A stretch of DNA of 64,000 nt. Source: Spongiibacter nanhainus (GTDB taxonomy: Bacteria > Pseudomonadota > Gammaproteobacteria > Pseudomonadales > Spongiibacteraceae). The stretch's first letter is position 1. Each line of letters opens with the position of its first letter. Under the pieces are notes generated by a model, which saw nothing but the letters and a program-made list of their open reading frames with translations, ran no database searches and was not told the DNA's origin. Made by a program: the position numbers and the translations under genes. The DNA lies in NCBI RefSeq assembly GCF_016132545.1, contig NZ_CP066167.1, positions 1,577,001-1,641,000 on the forward strand. Reading direction: 5' to 3'. This document shows, piece after piece, positions 53,634-62,631 of the stretch.

Positions 53634-54743
53634 ATGCCGGACTCAGGTCGCGACGCCGTCATGAGCGGGGAAATATGGTCTGAATTCTGTGACCAACTAA
53701 AAGCTGCCGGACAACATATATTGCGGGAGGACGCCGCCAGCGATGAGCTTCACCGCGCCGAGGGTTGGCGCTATCTGACGCGCTTGACCCGGGTGGCGCT
53801 GGATATGTTTGTGGAGTGCAGTGACCGCGACTTTCCCAGCTTTTATCGACCCTCCCACGAAACCGCCAAGATCGGGGCCGACAACCCGGACAACATCTAT
53901 GAGCGGGCGGAGATTAACGGCCTTAACGACTACCGTATCGTCGGGTCCCGCGGGTCTGTGGCCTATCTGGGCTTGATTGCCATTGCCGGTGGTTACGAGG
54001 AAGAGGACGGCAATATGCGCAGCGTCGCCGCGCTGGATACCCACGGTGGGCTGCAGGTTGACGACGACGGCCAAGTGGAAATTCGCATTTCCCGACATCC
54101 ACAGCCCGGCAATTGGTTGCAGATTACTGATGACACCGTTGCCGTGTTGGTCCGGCAAACCTTCCTCGATCGCAAATGCGAGCAAGCGGCTGACTTGCGG
54201 ATTGAGCGCCTGGACCAGGGCGGCGGCAAGCCCCAACCAATCCGCGCTGAGGCCCTCGCCACGCAGCTGCGCAGCGTTGCCGCCTTTGTTAACGGCACCG
54301 CCGGTCTGTTTGCCGATTGGGCCGCGGGCTTTAAACAGCACCCCAACCAACTCCCCGCGGCAGACCAGGCCTACTGTCAGAAGCTGGGCGGCGACCCCAA
54401 TATTTACTACTACCACGGTTACTTTGCCCTGGCAGACGACGAAGCCCTGGTGATTGACGTTGCCGAAATTCCCCACTGCGACAACTGGAACTTTCAGCTC
54501 AATAACTACTGGATGGAATCTCTCGATTACCGCTACGTCGATATCCACGTCAACAAGCACACCGCCCAGTACAACAGTGACGGCAGCGTCCGCATTGTGG
54601 TGTCGGCCAAAGATCCCGGCACGCCCAACTGGCTGGATACCACCGGCCACCGGGAAGGCACCATGGCCTTTCGTTGGATCGGCGCCGAGGAGGTCGTCGA
54701 TCCCCAGTGCCGGGTGGTGAAAGTCGCCGACCTAGCCCAGTGA
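53634..54743 (+). CDS. DUF1214 domain protein
   Basis: 369 residues with the DUF1214 pattern near the end: FQLNNYWMESLDY and NWLDTTGHREGTMAFRW, which I recognise from this uncharacterised family. The start has AGGGG upstream. No signal peptide. It is followed 36 bases later by a sulfotransferase in the same direction; the pair may act on one hydrophobic substrate, by neighbourhood only. Function unknown. Confidence 0.85.
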   Translation: MPDSGRDAVMSGEIWSEFCDQLKAAGQHILREDAASDELHRAEGWRYLTRLTRVALDMFVECSDRDFPSFYRPSHETAKIGADNPDNIYERAEINGLNDYRIVGSRGSVAYLGLIAIAGGYEEEDGNMRSVAALDTHGGLQVDDDGQVEIRISRHPQPGNWLQITDDTVAVLVRQTFLDRKCEQAADLRIERLDQGGGKPQPIRAEALATQLRSVAAFVNGTAGLFADWAAGFKQHPNQLPAADQAYCQKLGGDPNIYYYHGYFALADDEALVIDVAEIPHCDNWNFQLNNYWMESLDYRYVDIHVNKHTAQYNSDGSVRIVVSAKDPGTPNWLDTTGHREGTMAFRWIGAEEVVDPQCRVVKVADLAQ

Positions 54744-54779
54744 GGCCCCTTTTATTTATCTTAATGCCGGAGCCACGCC

Positions 54780-55949
54780 ATGACCGAGATTCCCCAGGTG
54801 ACCTTTGATTTTGATGCCATCCTTGCCGATGCCAGTGCGGCCGCCGGCCTGGATGACTTTGGTGACGACAGCTTTCGCGAGCCCTTGAAGGTGCTACTCA
54901 ATGCGCTGGACACAGAGGCCAATCTGACACTGGCTGGCCGGGCCGGTCAGTATGAACGGTTGCGCAATTTGCTGATCAATCGACTCAAAGTGGAGGGCTG
55001 GATCAGCCGGCATCCCGAAATCCTCGACGAAAAAATTGAGGCGCCGGTGGTGATTGTGGGTTTACAGCGCACTGGCTCAACCTACCTGCACCGTATCCTT
55101 GCCAGTGACACGCGGTTTTATGCACCGCTGTGGTATGAGGTGCGCAACCCGGCACCGGATTTGGATTGGGATTTTGTCAGCAAAGACAGCCGTATTACTG
55201 CCGCCGAGGCCGAAGTCGCCGCCATGCTGGAAGCCAACCCCGAATTGGCGGCGATTCACCCTATGGACCCGGTAGCCGCTGACGAAGACATTATGCTGCT
55301 GGAACACAGCTTTATAAGCACTATGCCCGACGCCTTCTGCAATGTACCCAGTTACGGGCAGTGGAACGACAGCCACAGTAATCTACCGGCGTATCGCTAC
55401 CTCAAGCGCTTGCTGCAATGTTTGCAGTGGCAGAAGAAACGTCGGGGGCAGCAGGCCCAGCGCTGGCTGTTGAAGACCCCCCATCACCTCCATCACTGTG
55501 CCACGCTGTTGGAGGTCTTTCCGGACGCGCAAATCTTACAGACTCATCGCGACCCGCTCCAAACCATCCCCTCCGCCGCCAGCATGAACTACAACCTGTG
55601 GATTATGCTGAGTGACGACGTCGACCCCAAAGTGGTGGGCGAGCAGTGGGCGGGTAAGTTTGCCCGGGGCACCCGCCACACCATGGCGGTGCGGGATCAG
55701 CATCCCGGTGCCTTTCTGGACGTGTGGTACAAGGATACGGTCAGTGATCCCCTTAAGGTGGTTGAGCGGGTCTACCAGTTTATCGGTATGCCACTCACTG
55801 ACGCGGCCCGTGAGGCTATGGAGACCTATCGCGAGGCCAATCGTCGGGAATCCCGCCCCAGCCACGATTACACCCTGGAGCAATTTGGCTTTACCGAAGA
55901 GGGCCTCAAGGCAATGTTTGCCGAGTATCGGGAGCGCTATCTGGCTTGA
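54780..55949 (+). CDS. PAPS-dependent sulfotransferase family protein
   Basis: 389 residues; ATG with GGAG eight bases upstream. The 5'-phosphosulfate loop is VIVGLQRTGSTYLHRIL; a second region LLKTPHHLHHCATLLEVFPDAQILQTHRDP matches the 3'-phosphate strand. The family moves sulfate from PAPS to hydroxyl or amino groups, though many bacterial members of this subgroup are unassigned. Genes for PAPS synthesis (apsK-sat) begin about 1 kb further on. Acceptor unknown. Confidence 0.9.
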   Translation: MTEIPQVTFDFDAILADASAAAGLDDFGDDSFREPLKVLLNALDTEANLTLAGRAGQYERLRNLLINRLKVEGWISRHPEILDEKIEAPVVIVGLQRTGSTYLHRILASDTRFYAPLWYEVRNPAPDLDWDFVSKDSRITAAEAEVAAMLEANPELAAIHPMDPVAADEDIMLLEHSFISTMPDAFCNVPSYGQWNDSHSNLPAYRYLKRLLQCLQWQKKRRGQQAQRWLLKTPHHLHHCATLLEVFPDAQILQTHRDPLQTIPSAASMNYNLWIMLSDDVDPKVVGEQWAGKFARGTRHTMAVRDQHPGAFLDVWYKDTVSDPLKVVERVYQFIGMPLTDAAREAMETYREANRRESRPSHDYTLEQFGFTEEGLKAMFAEYRERYLA

Positions 55950-55958
55950 TGGGGCGAG

Positions 55959-56843
55959 TTACAACAGCGGACGGGCGCAAACTTGTATCCAGTCATCAAT
56001 CGCCTTGCTGGGGTGACGCTTGCGGGGCAGGGCAAAATAGAACTGGCGTTTAAGGCTGCGCCCGCGCAGTTTGAGGGGGTGGAGTGTGTGGTTCTCAAAA
56101 TCCTTCTTTAACACCACCCGAGACAAACAGCCGACCCCCAGGCCGGACTCCACGGCACTTTTGATGGCTTCGTTGTGGCGGAATTCCCGGTAGATAGTCA
56201 TGGCGGGCAGCACGTCGGACAGGGCTCGATCAAAGGTATGCCGGGCCCCGGACGCAGGCTCCCGCAGTATCCAGCGAGTCGACTTGATATCGGCATCGCT
56301 CAGCTCGCCCTTGGCGGCCAGAGGGTGATCGGGGCTGCAAAAAACCTGCAGCTCGTCGTCCATCCAGGGAATCAGCTCCAGGTCCCGATGCTGAACCTCC
56401 CGCTCAACCATGCCGATATCCACTTCGTAGTTGAGTACTTTGCTAACCACGTCAGGTGAGTTGGCGGTGAACAGGTCAACGTCGGCTTCTGGGTATATAT
56501 TCAGATAGTCGGCCAGATAGCGCACCACTAGGTGGTTGCCAATGGTGAAGCTGGCACCGACCTTTAAATGCCCCAGCTCGTCGTGCCCCAATAATAACTG
56601 TTCGAACTGGCGACAGTGGGCATAGAGCTGCTCGGCCTCTTTACGCAGGGTTTCTCCCACCGGGTTGAGACGCAGTTTGTTGCCCTGTCTCTCAAAGAGA
56701 GTGACGCCATAGGTTTTTTCCAGGGTCTGCAGTGCCGAACTGGCAGCGGACTGGGACAGGGCCAGTTCCTCCGCGGCGCGGGACACATTTTGGTGGCGGG
56801 CGACGGCGAGGAAAATCGCCAATTGGCGGAGACTGTATTTCAT
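55959..56843 (-). CDS. LysR-family transcriptional regulator (YeiE/CbbR-like)
   Basis: 294 residues. N-terminal winged helix: MKYSLRQLAIFLAVARHQNVSRAAEELALSQSAASSALQTLEK. Effector domain begins LKVGASFTIGNHLVVRYLADY. The SQSAASSAL helix and overall look resemble YeiE and CbbR subgroups; YeiE of E. coli responds to sulfite, which would fit the sulfur genes beside it, but this is inference. It is divergent from apsK, with a palindrome in the gap. Confidence 0.88.
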   Translation of the reverse strand: MKYSLRQLAIFLAVARHQNVSRAAEELALSQSAASSALQTLEKTYGVTLFERQGNKLRLNPVGETLRKEAEQLYAHCRQFEQLLLGHDELGHLKVGASFTIGNHLVVRYLADYLNIYPEADVDLFTANSPDVVSKVLNYEVDIGMVEREVQHRDLELIPWMDDELQVFCSPDHPLAAKGELSDADIKSTRWILREPASGARHTFDRALSDVLPAMTIYREFRHNEAIKSAVESGLGVGCLSRVVLKKDFENHTLHPLKLRGRSLKRQFYFALPRKRHPSKAIDDWIQVCARPLL

Positions 56844-56884
56844 TGTTGCCGTTGCATAGTGTGGTGACTCAGGCTGGGTTCGAG

Positions 56885-56901
56885 TATCGAAAATTTCGAT
56901 A
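56885..56901. promoter_or_regulatory. Palindrome between LysR gene and apsK
   Basis: TATCGAAAATTTCGATA is a perfect 17-base palindrome, 42 bases before the LysR start and 87 before the apsK start. It contains T-N11-A, the LysR box pattern. It is a good candidate binding site for the adjacent regulator. Confidence 0.65.
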
Positions 56902-56988
56902 GTGACTATTCTAATATCCCATTTTACTAATGAAAACCACCCCCGTATTATGCGCTCCAGTGCAATTCAACCCTCTCTGGAGATTCCC

Positions 56989-57600
56989 ATGACGGAAGTC
57001 AAAGCAACCAACGTAACCTGGCATGACGGCGAAGTCTCCCGTCAGGACCGCAATGCGCTGCTCAAGCAAAAGGGCGTGACGCTGTGGTTTACTGGCTTGT
57101 CGGGCAGTGGCAAAAGCACCGTGGCAGTGGCACTGGAGAAAGCGCTGATGGAGCGCGGCCATCTTTGCTACCGCTTGGACGGCGACAATATCCGCATGGG
57201 TATCAACAAGAACCTGGGCTTTTCAGCCGAAGATCGCGCCGAAAACATCCGCCGCATCGGTGAAGTGGCCAAACTGTTTGTCGACACCGGCGTTATCGTG
57301 CTGAGCAGTTTTGTCAGCCCCTACCGCGTGGACCGCGACAATGTTCGCGCCCTGCACGCCGAAAGCGATATGGATTTCATTGAAGTCTACGTGAACGTGC
57401 CCTTGGATGTTGCCGAAGAGCGCGATCCAAAAGGGCTGTACAAAAAGGCCCGGGCTGGTGAGATCAAAAACTTTACCGGTATCGACGATCCCTACGAGGC
57501 ACCGGAGTCCCCGGAGATTGTTCTCAACAGCCACGAGTTGAGCCTGGACGAAGAAGTCGAGGTACTGGTTAAAGCCCTTCAAGAACGCGGTGTTATCTAA
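56989..57600 (+). CDS. cysC: Adenylylsulfate kinase
   Basis: 203 residues from ATG with TGGAG upstream (the longer frame from 56902 enters the promoter). P-loop [28 protein letters not shown] and [12 protein letters not shown] follow; [13 protein letters not shown] is the typical lid. It phosphorylates APS to PAPS. First gene of the apsK-sat operon; 23 bases before sat. Confidence 0.96.
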   Translation: MTEVKATNVTWHDGEVSRQDRNALLKQKGVTLWFTGLSGSGKSTVAVALEKALMERGHLCYRLDGDNIRMGINKNLGFSAEDRAENIRRIGEVAKLFVDTGVIVLSSFVSPYRVDRDNVRALHAESDMDFIEVYVNVPLDVAEERDPKGLYKKARAGEIKNFTGIDDPYEAPESPEIVLNSHELSLDEEVEVLVKALQERGVI

Positions 57601-57623
57601 TATTCGATTTTCGGAGTGAACCT

Positions 57624-58814
57624 ATGATCAAGCCCCATGGCGCGGACGAACTCAATCCGCTGTTCGTCTACGATACTGAAAAGCATCACGCCCTCAATGC
57701 CGAGGCTGAGAGCCTGCCTTCACTGCTGATTAGTTCGGCAGCAGCTGCCAATGCGGTGATGTTGGGCGCGGGCTACTTTACGCCTCTCAGTGGCTACATG
57801 AATCTGGCAGACGCCTTAAGTGTGGCGGAAAAGCTGCACACCAGCGATGGCCTGTTCTGGCCAGTGCCCATTGTTAACCTGGTTGAATCGGCACCCGGCG
57901 TCGAAGCGGGCAGCCGCATCGCCCTGCGCGACCCCAATGTCGAGGGCAATCCGGTATTGGCTATCATGGATGTGGAAGCCGTCGAACAGGTCAGCGATGA
58001 GCAAATCTCTTTCATGGCTGAGAATATCTTTGGTACCCTGGACCCTGAGCACCCCGGTGTAAAAACGTTCACCAGCCTGGGTAAAGTGCTGTTGTCAGGC
58101 CCAATCCAGGTCCTGAACTTCTCCTACTTCCAGAATGACTTCCCCGACACTTTCCGCACTGCGGTAGAGATCCGCAATGAAATCGCCGAGCGGGGTTGGG
58201 AGAAGGTTGTGGCCTTCCAAACCCGCAACCCGATGCACCGCGCACACGAAGAGCTGTGCCGGATGGCGATGGAGGATCTGGGCACCGACGGTATCCTGAT
58301 TCACATGCTGCTGGGCAAGCTGAAACCTGGCGATATTCCCGCCCACGTCCGTGACGCGGCGATCCGTAAAATGGTGGAGGTGTACTTCCCTGCCAACACG
58401 GTGATGATCACCGGTTACGGCTTTGACATGCTTTATGCCGGCCCCCGGGAAGCAGTGCTGCACGCAGTTTTCCGTCAGAACTGTGGCTGTACCCACCTGA
58501 TTGTGGGTCGCGACCACGCCGGGGTAGGGGACTACTACGGCGGCTTTGATGCGCAAACCATCTTCGATGAAAAAGTGCCGGATGATGCACTGTTGATCGA
58601 CATTTACCGTGCCGACCACACTGCCTATTCCAAGAAATTGAACAAGGTGGTGATGATGCGGGACGCACCGGATCACAGCAAAGAAGACTTTGTACTGCTG
58701 TCGGGTACCAAGGTGCGCGAGATGCTGGGTAACGGCATTGCGCCGCCGCCGGAGTTCTCCCGTCCCGAGGTGGCGCAGATTTTGATGGACTACTATCAGA
58801 TCGAAGCCAAGTAA
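57624..58814 (+). CDS. sat: Sulfate adenylyltransferase (single-subunit Sat)
   Basis: 396 residues, the length of the homomeric ATP sulfurylase rather than the CysDN heterodimer. Motifs: FQTRNPMHRAHEEL (the HxxH-type ATP site) and GRDHAGVGDYYG. Makes APS from sulfate and ATP. Follows apsK; together they make PAPS. A clear terminator ends the operon. Confidence 0.96.
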   Translation: MIKPHGADELNPLFVYDTEKHHALNAEAESLPSLLISSAAAANAVMLGAGYFTPLSGYMNLADALSVAEKLHTSDGLFWPVPIVNLVESAPGVEAGSRIALRDPNVEGNPVLAIMDVEAVEQVSDEQISFMAENIFGTLDPEHPGVKTFTSLGKVLLSGPIQVLNFSYFQNDFPDTFRTAVEIRNEIAERGWEKVVAFQTRNPMHRAHEELCRMAMEDLGTDGILIHMLLGKLKPGDIPAHVRDAAIRKMVEVYFPANTVMITGYGFDMLYAGPREAVLHAVFRQNCGCTHLIVGRDHAGVGDYYGGFDAQTIFDEKVPDDALLIDIYRADHTAYSKKLNKVVMMRDAPDHSKEDFVLLSGTKVREMLGNGIAPPPEFSRPEVAQILMDYYQIEAK

Positions 58815-58846
58815 ACGGCCTTTCTACAAGCCGTATCGCACTATAC

Positions 58847-58882
58847 AAAAGCCCTGCCGGCACTGCTGGTGGGGCTTTTTTT
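58847..58882 (+). terminator. Rho-independent terminator after sat
   Basis: AAAAGCCC pairs with GGGCTTTT over a 17-base loop that can fold internally, and the T-run continues. It begins 33 bases after the sat stop. The region 58883-59053 holds no gene that I can see. Confidence 0.8.
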
Positions 58883-59053
58883 ATGACTGAAGCGGCGTCT
58901 CCCTCTGGTGAATAAAGTCACATACCCCTGCATTTGGATGGTATGGCGGGTGCCTGTTGAGAGGTAGTCTGGGTGTCGCTACACAGAGGTAAAAGGCTGC
59001 ATAGTTTACGCCTCGAGTTCCCGACAACAGCTAACAATAATGGAAAGGTCATC

Positions 59054-59842
59054 ATGTTACTAAAAGACAAAGTGGTTATCGTATCCGGCATCGGCCCGGG
59101 CTTAGGTCAGGAATTGGCATTAGAGGCCGCCCGGCAGGGTGCCGATGTGGCGATGTGCGCCCGCACTGCCAGTAAACTGGATGACGCCGAAAAATTGATT
59201 CGGGACGAAGGGCTGAACACCAAAATCCTTAAAGTCGCCACCGATATCAGTGACCGCAGTCAGTGCGCCGACTTGGTCTCCAAGACCATCGATACCTTTG
59301 GGCGAATCGATGTGCTGATCAACAGCGCCTATAACCCCGGTAGCTTTGAGCCCATTGAACAGGCCAATCTTGGCAGTTGGCGGGAAGCCATGGACGTTAA
59401 CTTCTTTGGCACAATGGGTTTAACCCTGGAAGTTGTGCCTCATATGAAGCAGCAGGGCGGTGGCTCCATTGTGATGATTAATACCATGGTCACCCGCAAG
59501 CCGATGCCCACCCAGGGCGGTTACGGCGCCTCCAAGGCAGCGCTGGCAACGGCCACCTCGCATTTGGCGCTGGAGTTGGGTCCTCACAATATCCGCGTTA
59601 ACTCGGCCTATATGGGATGGATGTGGGGTCCGTCAGTGGAAGGTTATTTCCAGATGACCGAGCAGGCAGGTGGTCCCAGTGTGGAAGAACAGAAAAAGGC
59701 AGTGGCAGCCAATATCCCCTTGCGAGAGATTCCGGACGATGCAGATTGCGCCAAGGCTGCGGTATTCTTGGGCTCAGATTACGCGCGGGCAATCACTGGC
59801 GCGGCGCTGGATGTCAACGGCGGTGAGTACCTCCCTCATTGA
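59054..59842 (+). CDS. Short-chain dehydrogenase/reductase (classical SDR)
   Basis: 262 residues from the ATG with AAGG upstream. Cofactor motif SGIGPGLGQELA (Gly-rich), NSAYNPGS where NNAG is expected, MINTMV, catalytic YGASK with Lys, and GGEYLPH end. NAD(P)-dependent oxidoreductase; substrate not evident. An earlier frame start (58973) lacks family likeness. A stem-loop covers the stop codon. Confidence 0.9.
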   Translation: MLLKDKVVIVSGIGPGLGQELALEAARQGADVAMCARTASKLDDAEKLIRDEGLNTKILKVATDISDRSQCADLVSKTIDTFGRIDVLINSAYNPGSFEPIEQANLGSWREAMDVNFFGTMGLTLEVVPHMKQQGGGSIVMINTMVTRKPMPTQGGYGASKAALATATSHLALELGPHNIRVNSAYMGWMWGPSVEGYFQMTEQAGGPSVEEQKKAVAANIPLREIPDDADCAKAAVFLGSDYARAITGAALDVNGGEYLPH

Positions 59843-59848
59843 GGGAGG
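59830..59848. repeat. Inverted repeat over the SDR stop codon
   Basis: CCTCCCTCA (59830-59838) and TGAGGGAGG (59840-59848) are perfect complements; physically a 6-base GC stem with 7-base loop. No T-run follows, so it may be a weak bidirectional terminator between the convergent SDR and AlgP-like genes. Confidence 0.45.
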
Positions 59849-59859
59849 CTCCCTAGTCG

Positions 59860-60396
59860 TTAAGATTTGGCCGCCGCCTTTTTAGCCGGGGCCTTTTTCT
59901 TGGCAGCCGCTTTCTTGGCCGGGGCTTTTTTCTTGGCGGCGGCCTTCTTAGCCGGAGCCTTTTTCTTAGCGGGTGCTTTCTTGGCAGCGGGCTTGTTCTT
60001 TTTGTCGAAGTCTTTGGCGGCGTCCCGAGCGGCCTTGGCTACAGCTTTGGCGCGCTGATAATCTGCCTTGAGTTCGGTGAGCTGTTCCTTGGCCATAATG
60101 ATCACGGCTTTGGCGTCCAGCTCCAGCTCTTTGGCTTTCTCAACCGCTTCGTGAGCGCGATCCATTTGCCGCTTCACACGGGCATCCATTTTGTCTTTAG
60201 CTTGCTTCTGAAGGTCACGCAGCTTGGCTTGCTCTGCCTTGATCTTTTCCTTGGCTTTGTCGGCTTGGGCTTTGGCTCGTTCCATCGCTTTGTCGGCGTC
60301 CGCCATCAGGCGCTCGCGCAGCGACTCTACTTTGCCTTCCAGCGCTTCAATCTCTTTGTTGATAAGTCCAACGGGATCCAATTTCTTGTTTGCCAT
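59860..60396 (-). CDS. AlgP-like histone-H1-type protein
   Basis: 178 residues. N-terminal two thirds is a charged coiled coil (EALEGKVESLRERLMADADKAMERAKAQ). The tail is Lys/Ala/Pro-rich with repeated KKAPAKKAAAK units, as in AlgP (AlgR3) of Pseudomonas, an H1-like DNA-binding protein linked there to alginate regulation. It should bind DNA non-specifically. The tail repeats make the DNA itself repetitive (about 59865-60000), prone to copy-number change. Confidence 0.88.
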   Translation of the reverse strand: MANKKLDPVGLINKEIEALEGKVESLRERLMADADKAMERAKAQADKAKEKIKAEQAKLRDLQKQAKDKMDARVKRQMDRAHEAVEKAKELELDAKAVIIMAKEQLTELKADYQRAKAVAKAARDAAKDFDKKNKPAAKKAPAKKKAPAKKAAAKKKAPAKKAAAKKKAPAKKAAAKS

Positions 60397-60481
60397 GGTG
60401 TGTGACCTCAGTAAGCTGTAGGGGACCGCATCCCTAAAATAGCAAACTTTAGGTTTTACAACATAACTTTGGAGGAAAAAT

Positions 60482-60781
60482 ATGGATAAACAGATTGAAC
60501 AGAAGGTTGAAGCAGCTGTGTTTCGGCGTTTGCTGACTCACTTGGACGAGCGGAAAGATGTTCAAAATATCGACCTGATGAACCTGGCGGGCTTTTGCCG
60601 AAACTGCCTGTCCAAGTGGTATGTCGCGGCGGCGGAGGAAGCCGGCGAAGACGTCGACTACGAACAGGCCAGGGAACGGGTCTATGGTATGCCTTACAGC
60701 GAATGGAAGGCGAAGTACCAAGCCGAAGCTACCCCGGAACAGTTGGCCAAGTTTAACGAGGGTAAACCCGGCAAACGATAA
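60482..60781 (+). CDS. DUF1244 protein
   Basis: 99 residues matching DUF1244: AAVFRRLLTHLDERKDVQNIDLMNLAGFCRNCL, where the cysteines are conserved, and VYGMPYSEWKAKYQ. Small cytoplasmic protein of unknown function. It is divergent from the AlgP-like gene and abuts the stop of the next gene. Confidence 0.92.
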   Translation: MDKQIEQKVEAAVFRRLLTHLDERKDVQNIDLMNLAGFCRNCLSKWYVAAAEEAGEDVDYEQARERVYGMPYSEWKAKYQAEATPEQLAKFNEGKPGKR

Positions 60782-61183
60782 CTACAGGCCACCGTTGGGG
60801 ATAAAGCGATTGTCAGTATTGGCGCGGATCCAGCGCAATTGTTCGGTGGAAAGGCGCTCGCCACGTTGTTTTAGCACCTTGTTGATCCAGATGGCGGGGG
60901 AGTTGGCGCCGGCTTCCCAGCCACTGATGCGCTGCTCAGCGACGGTAAAAAAACGAATCAGTGCGATCAGCGCATCGTTATCCAGGTCTTTTACCGCTGC
61001 TGTCCAGGTCTCACAGGGCAGGCGCATCAGCGCCGAGTAGGATTGGGTCTCCTGCTCGGTAAACGGTGCGGGAAGCTTGGCCAGATCTTCATCGCTACTC
61101 AGTGAGACGCAGCGAGCGAGCCAGCTTGCATCGATATTGGTGTCGGTATGTTGTGTGTCCGGTGTCCAGTTACCGACGCTCAT
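60782..61183 (-). CDS. Conserved-looking small hypothetical protein
   Basis: 133 residues from ATG at 61183 with CGGAG upstream. I do not recognise the family with confidence. Acidic/hydrophobic, with DALIALIRFFTVAEQRISGWEAGANSPAIWINKVLKQRG; the coding frame has a good ribosome site and normal composition, so it is likely real. It may be helical. Its stop directly abuts the DUF1244 stop. Confidence 0.72.
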   Translation of the reverse strand: MSVGNWTPDTQHTDTNIDASWLARCVSLSSDEDLAKLPAPFTEQETQSYSALMRLPCETWTAAVKDLDNDALIALIRFFTVAEQRISGWEAGANSPAIWINKVLKQRGERLSTEQLRWIRANTDNRFIPNGGL

Positions 61184-61372
61184 GATTGCTCCGTATTCGA
61201 TAAAAATAGGGAAGCAGTATACCTCCTCGGTTGCCCTGGAGAAAAATCGCAAGCGCTATACCGATACCTTATTCTTTGAGCGCATCGTGGTTGAATTGCC
61301 TGTGCACTAATTTGACTGGGGCGAGGCCGGAGAAGTCGGTGGTATTGGTATTCTGATTGCAAACGCGCTAAA

Positions 61373-61392
61373 GTGTGTATGTATATACAGTA
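61373..61392. promoter_or_regulatory. LexA (SOS) box upstream of dinB
   Basis: Matches the 20-base E. coli LexA box at 16 positions, with the core GTG-N10-CAG against CTG-N10-CAG. It ends 19 bases before the ATG of dinB at 61412, a natural place for repression of a DNA damage gene. Confidence 0.78.
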
Positions 61393-61411
61393 TTAAGTGC
61401 CGCTGCCCATT

Positions 61412-62530
61412 ATGGATGCGATGTCCCGCCTATCAAGTGCAACTACCTCGCTCGGTCTGCAGGGGGATGCCTCGCGCAAAATCATACATTGCGACTGCGA
61501 TTGTTTTTACGCGTCCGTTGAGATGAGGGACGATCCCAGCATAGTGGGGCGTCCAGTGGCCGTGGGGGGATCCTCAGACCGGCGCGGTGTGATTGCCACC
61601 TGCAATTACGAAGCGCGGCGTTACGGCGTACATTCCGCCATGCCCACCGCCACAGCCCATCGTCTGTGCCCGGACCTGTTGGTGATTCCCACCAATATGG
61701 AAAAGTATCGCGAAGTCGCCGGGCAAATTCACCGTATATTTGCCGATTTTACCGATTTGGTAGAGCCGCTATCACTGGATGAGGCCTACCTGGACGTCAG
61801 CGGTGTCGAACATTGTCGGGGCAGTGCCAGTTTGATGGCTGAGGAAATACGCCGGCGAGTTCGATCTGAGCTGGGCATTACCATCTCTGCCGGTGTGGCA
61901 CCCAATAAGTTTCTCGCCAAAGTCGCCAGTGACTGGAACAAGCCCGATGGCCTGACAGTGATCGCTCCCGATCAGGTCGCGGAATTTGTCCGCCAATTAC
62001 CAGTGAAGCGCATTCCCGGCGTGGGAAAGGTCACCGCCGAGAACCTGTCTCGCCTGGGTATTGAGAACTGCGAGCAGCTGCAAGCCTGGAAGGTGGAGGA
62101 CTTGGTCCAGCATTTTGGTAAGTTCGGCCGCCGTCTCTACGACTGTGCGCGGGGGCAGGATGGTCGCCCGGTGAAGGTGGCGCGCCAGCGCAAGTCTGTG
62201 AGCGTGGAACGCACCTTCGCGGACGATATTGCCGACCCCAAGAAAGCGGCAGTGGCGCTGACAGAGCTGGTAACGCGTTTGCAGCAGCGGGTGGGTGACA
62301 GCAGAAGTGCGCCAGTGAAGGGGATTTTCGTGAAGCTGAAGAGCTGCGACTTTCAACTGACCACGGTGGATCATCGGCTCGAGCAAGCCACTTGGGCACA
62401 GGATCAATTCCTGCCATTGCTGGAGCAGGCCTGGGAGCGCCTGCAACGTCCCGTTCGATTGATTGGTGCGGGTGTGCGCTTTGCTGACCGCACGCCGGTT
62501 ACCAAGCAACTTTCTCTGTTTGCCAGCTGA
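61412..62530 (+). CDS. dinB: DNA polymerase IV (Y-family)
   Basis: About 372 residues. Active-site acids: DCDCFYASVE and LSLDEAYLDVS. RRGVIATCNYEARRYGVHSAMP and RIPGVGKVTAE (HhH) are typical; the little-finger domain follows, and the C-terminus ends in QLSLFAS, resembling the beta-clamp-binding peptide QLxLF. Performs low-fidelity translesion synthesis. Start is ATG at 61412 or 61421; GTG at 61397 would put the start too near the SOS box. Confidence 0.93.
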   Translation: MDAMSRLSSATTSLGLQGDASRKIIHCDCDCFYASVEMRDDPSIVGRPVAVGGSSDRRGVIATCNYEARRYGVHSAMPTATAHRLCPDLLVIPTNMEKYREVAGQIHRIFADFTDLVEPLSLDEAYLDVSGVEHCRGSASLMAEEIRRRVRSELGITISAGVAPNKFLAKVASDWNKPDGLTVIAPDQVAEFVRQLPVKRIPGVGKVTAENLSRLGIENCEQLQAWKVEDLVQHFGKFGRRLYDCARGQDGRPVKVARQRKSVSVERTFADDIADPKKAAVALTELVTRLQQRVGDSRSAPVKGIFVKLKSCDFQLTTVDHRLEQATWAQDQFLPLLEQAWERLQRPVRLIGAGVRFADRTPVTKQLSLFAS

Positions 62531-62581
62531 TCAGCCAGATTGGTCAAGCACTAGGTACAACCTCGCTAGTTTTCTTGATGC

Positions 62582-62609
62582 AAAAAAAGGGGCGGCAAAT
62601 GCCACCCCT
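62582..62609 (-). terminator. Rho-independent terminator of the OmpA-family gene
   Basis: Read on the minus strand: AGGGGTGGCA pairs with TGCCGCCCCT (one G-T pair) over TT, followed by a T-run of six or more. It ends the OmpA-family gene; the convergent dinB stop is at 62530. Confidence 0.85.
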
Positions 62610-62631
62610 GTTTCTCTGTTGGTTCAGTGAA

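Noticed and set aside
53697-54650. Minus-strand open frame of 317 codons inside DUF1214 gene
   Set aside because: Val/Gly-rich shadow translation with no motifs; the plus-strand family match is clear.
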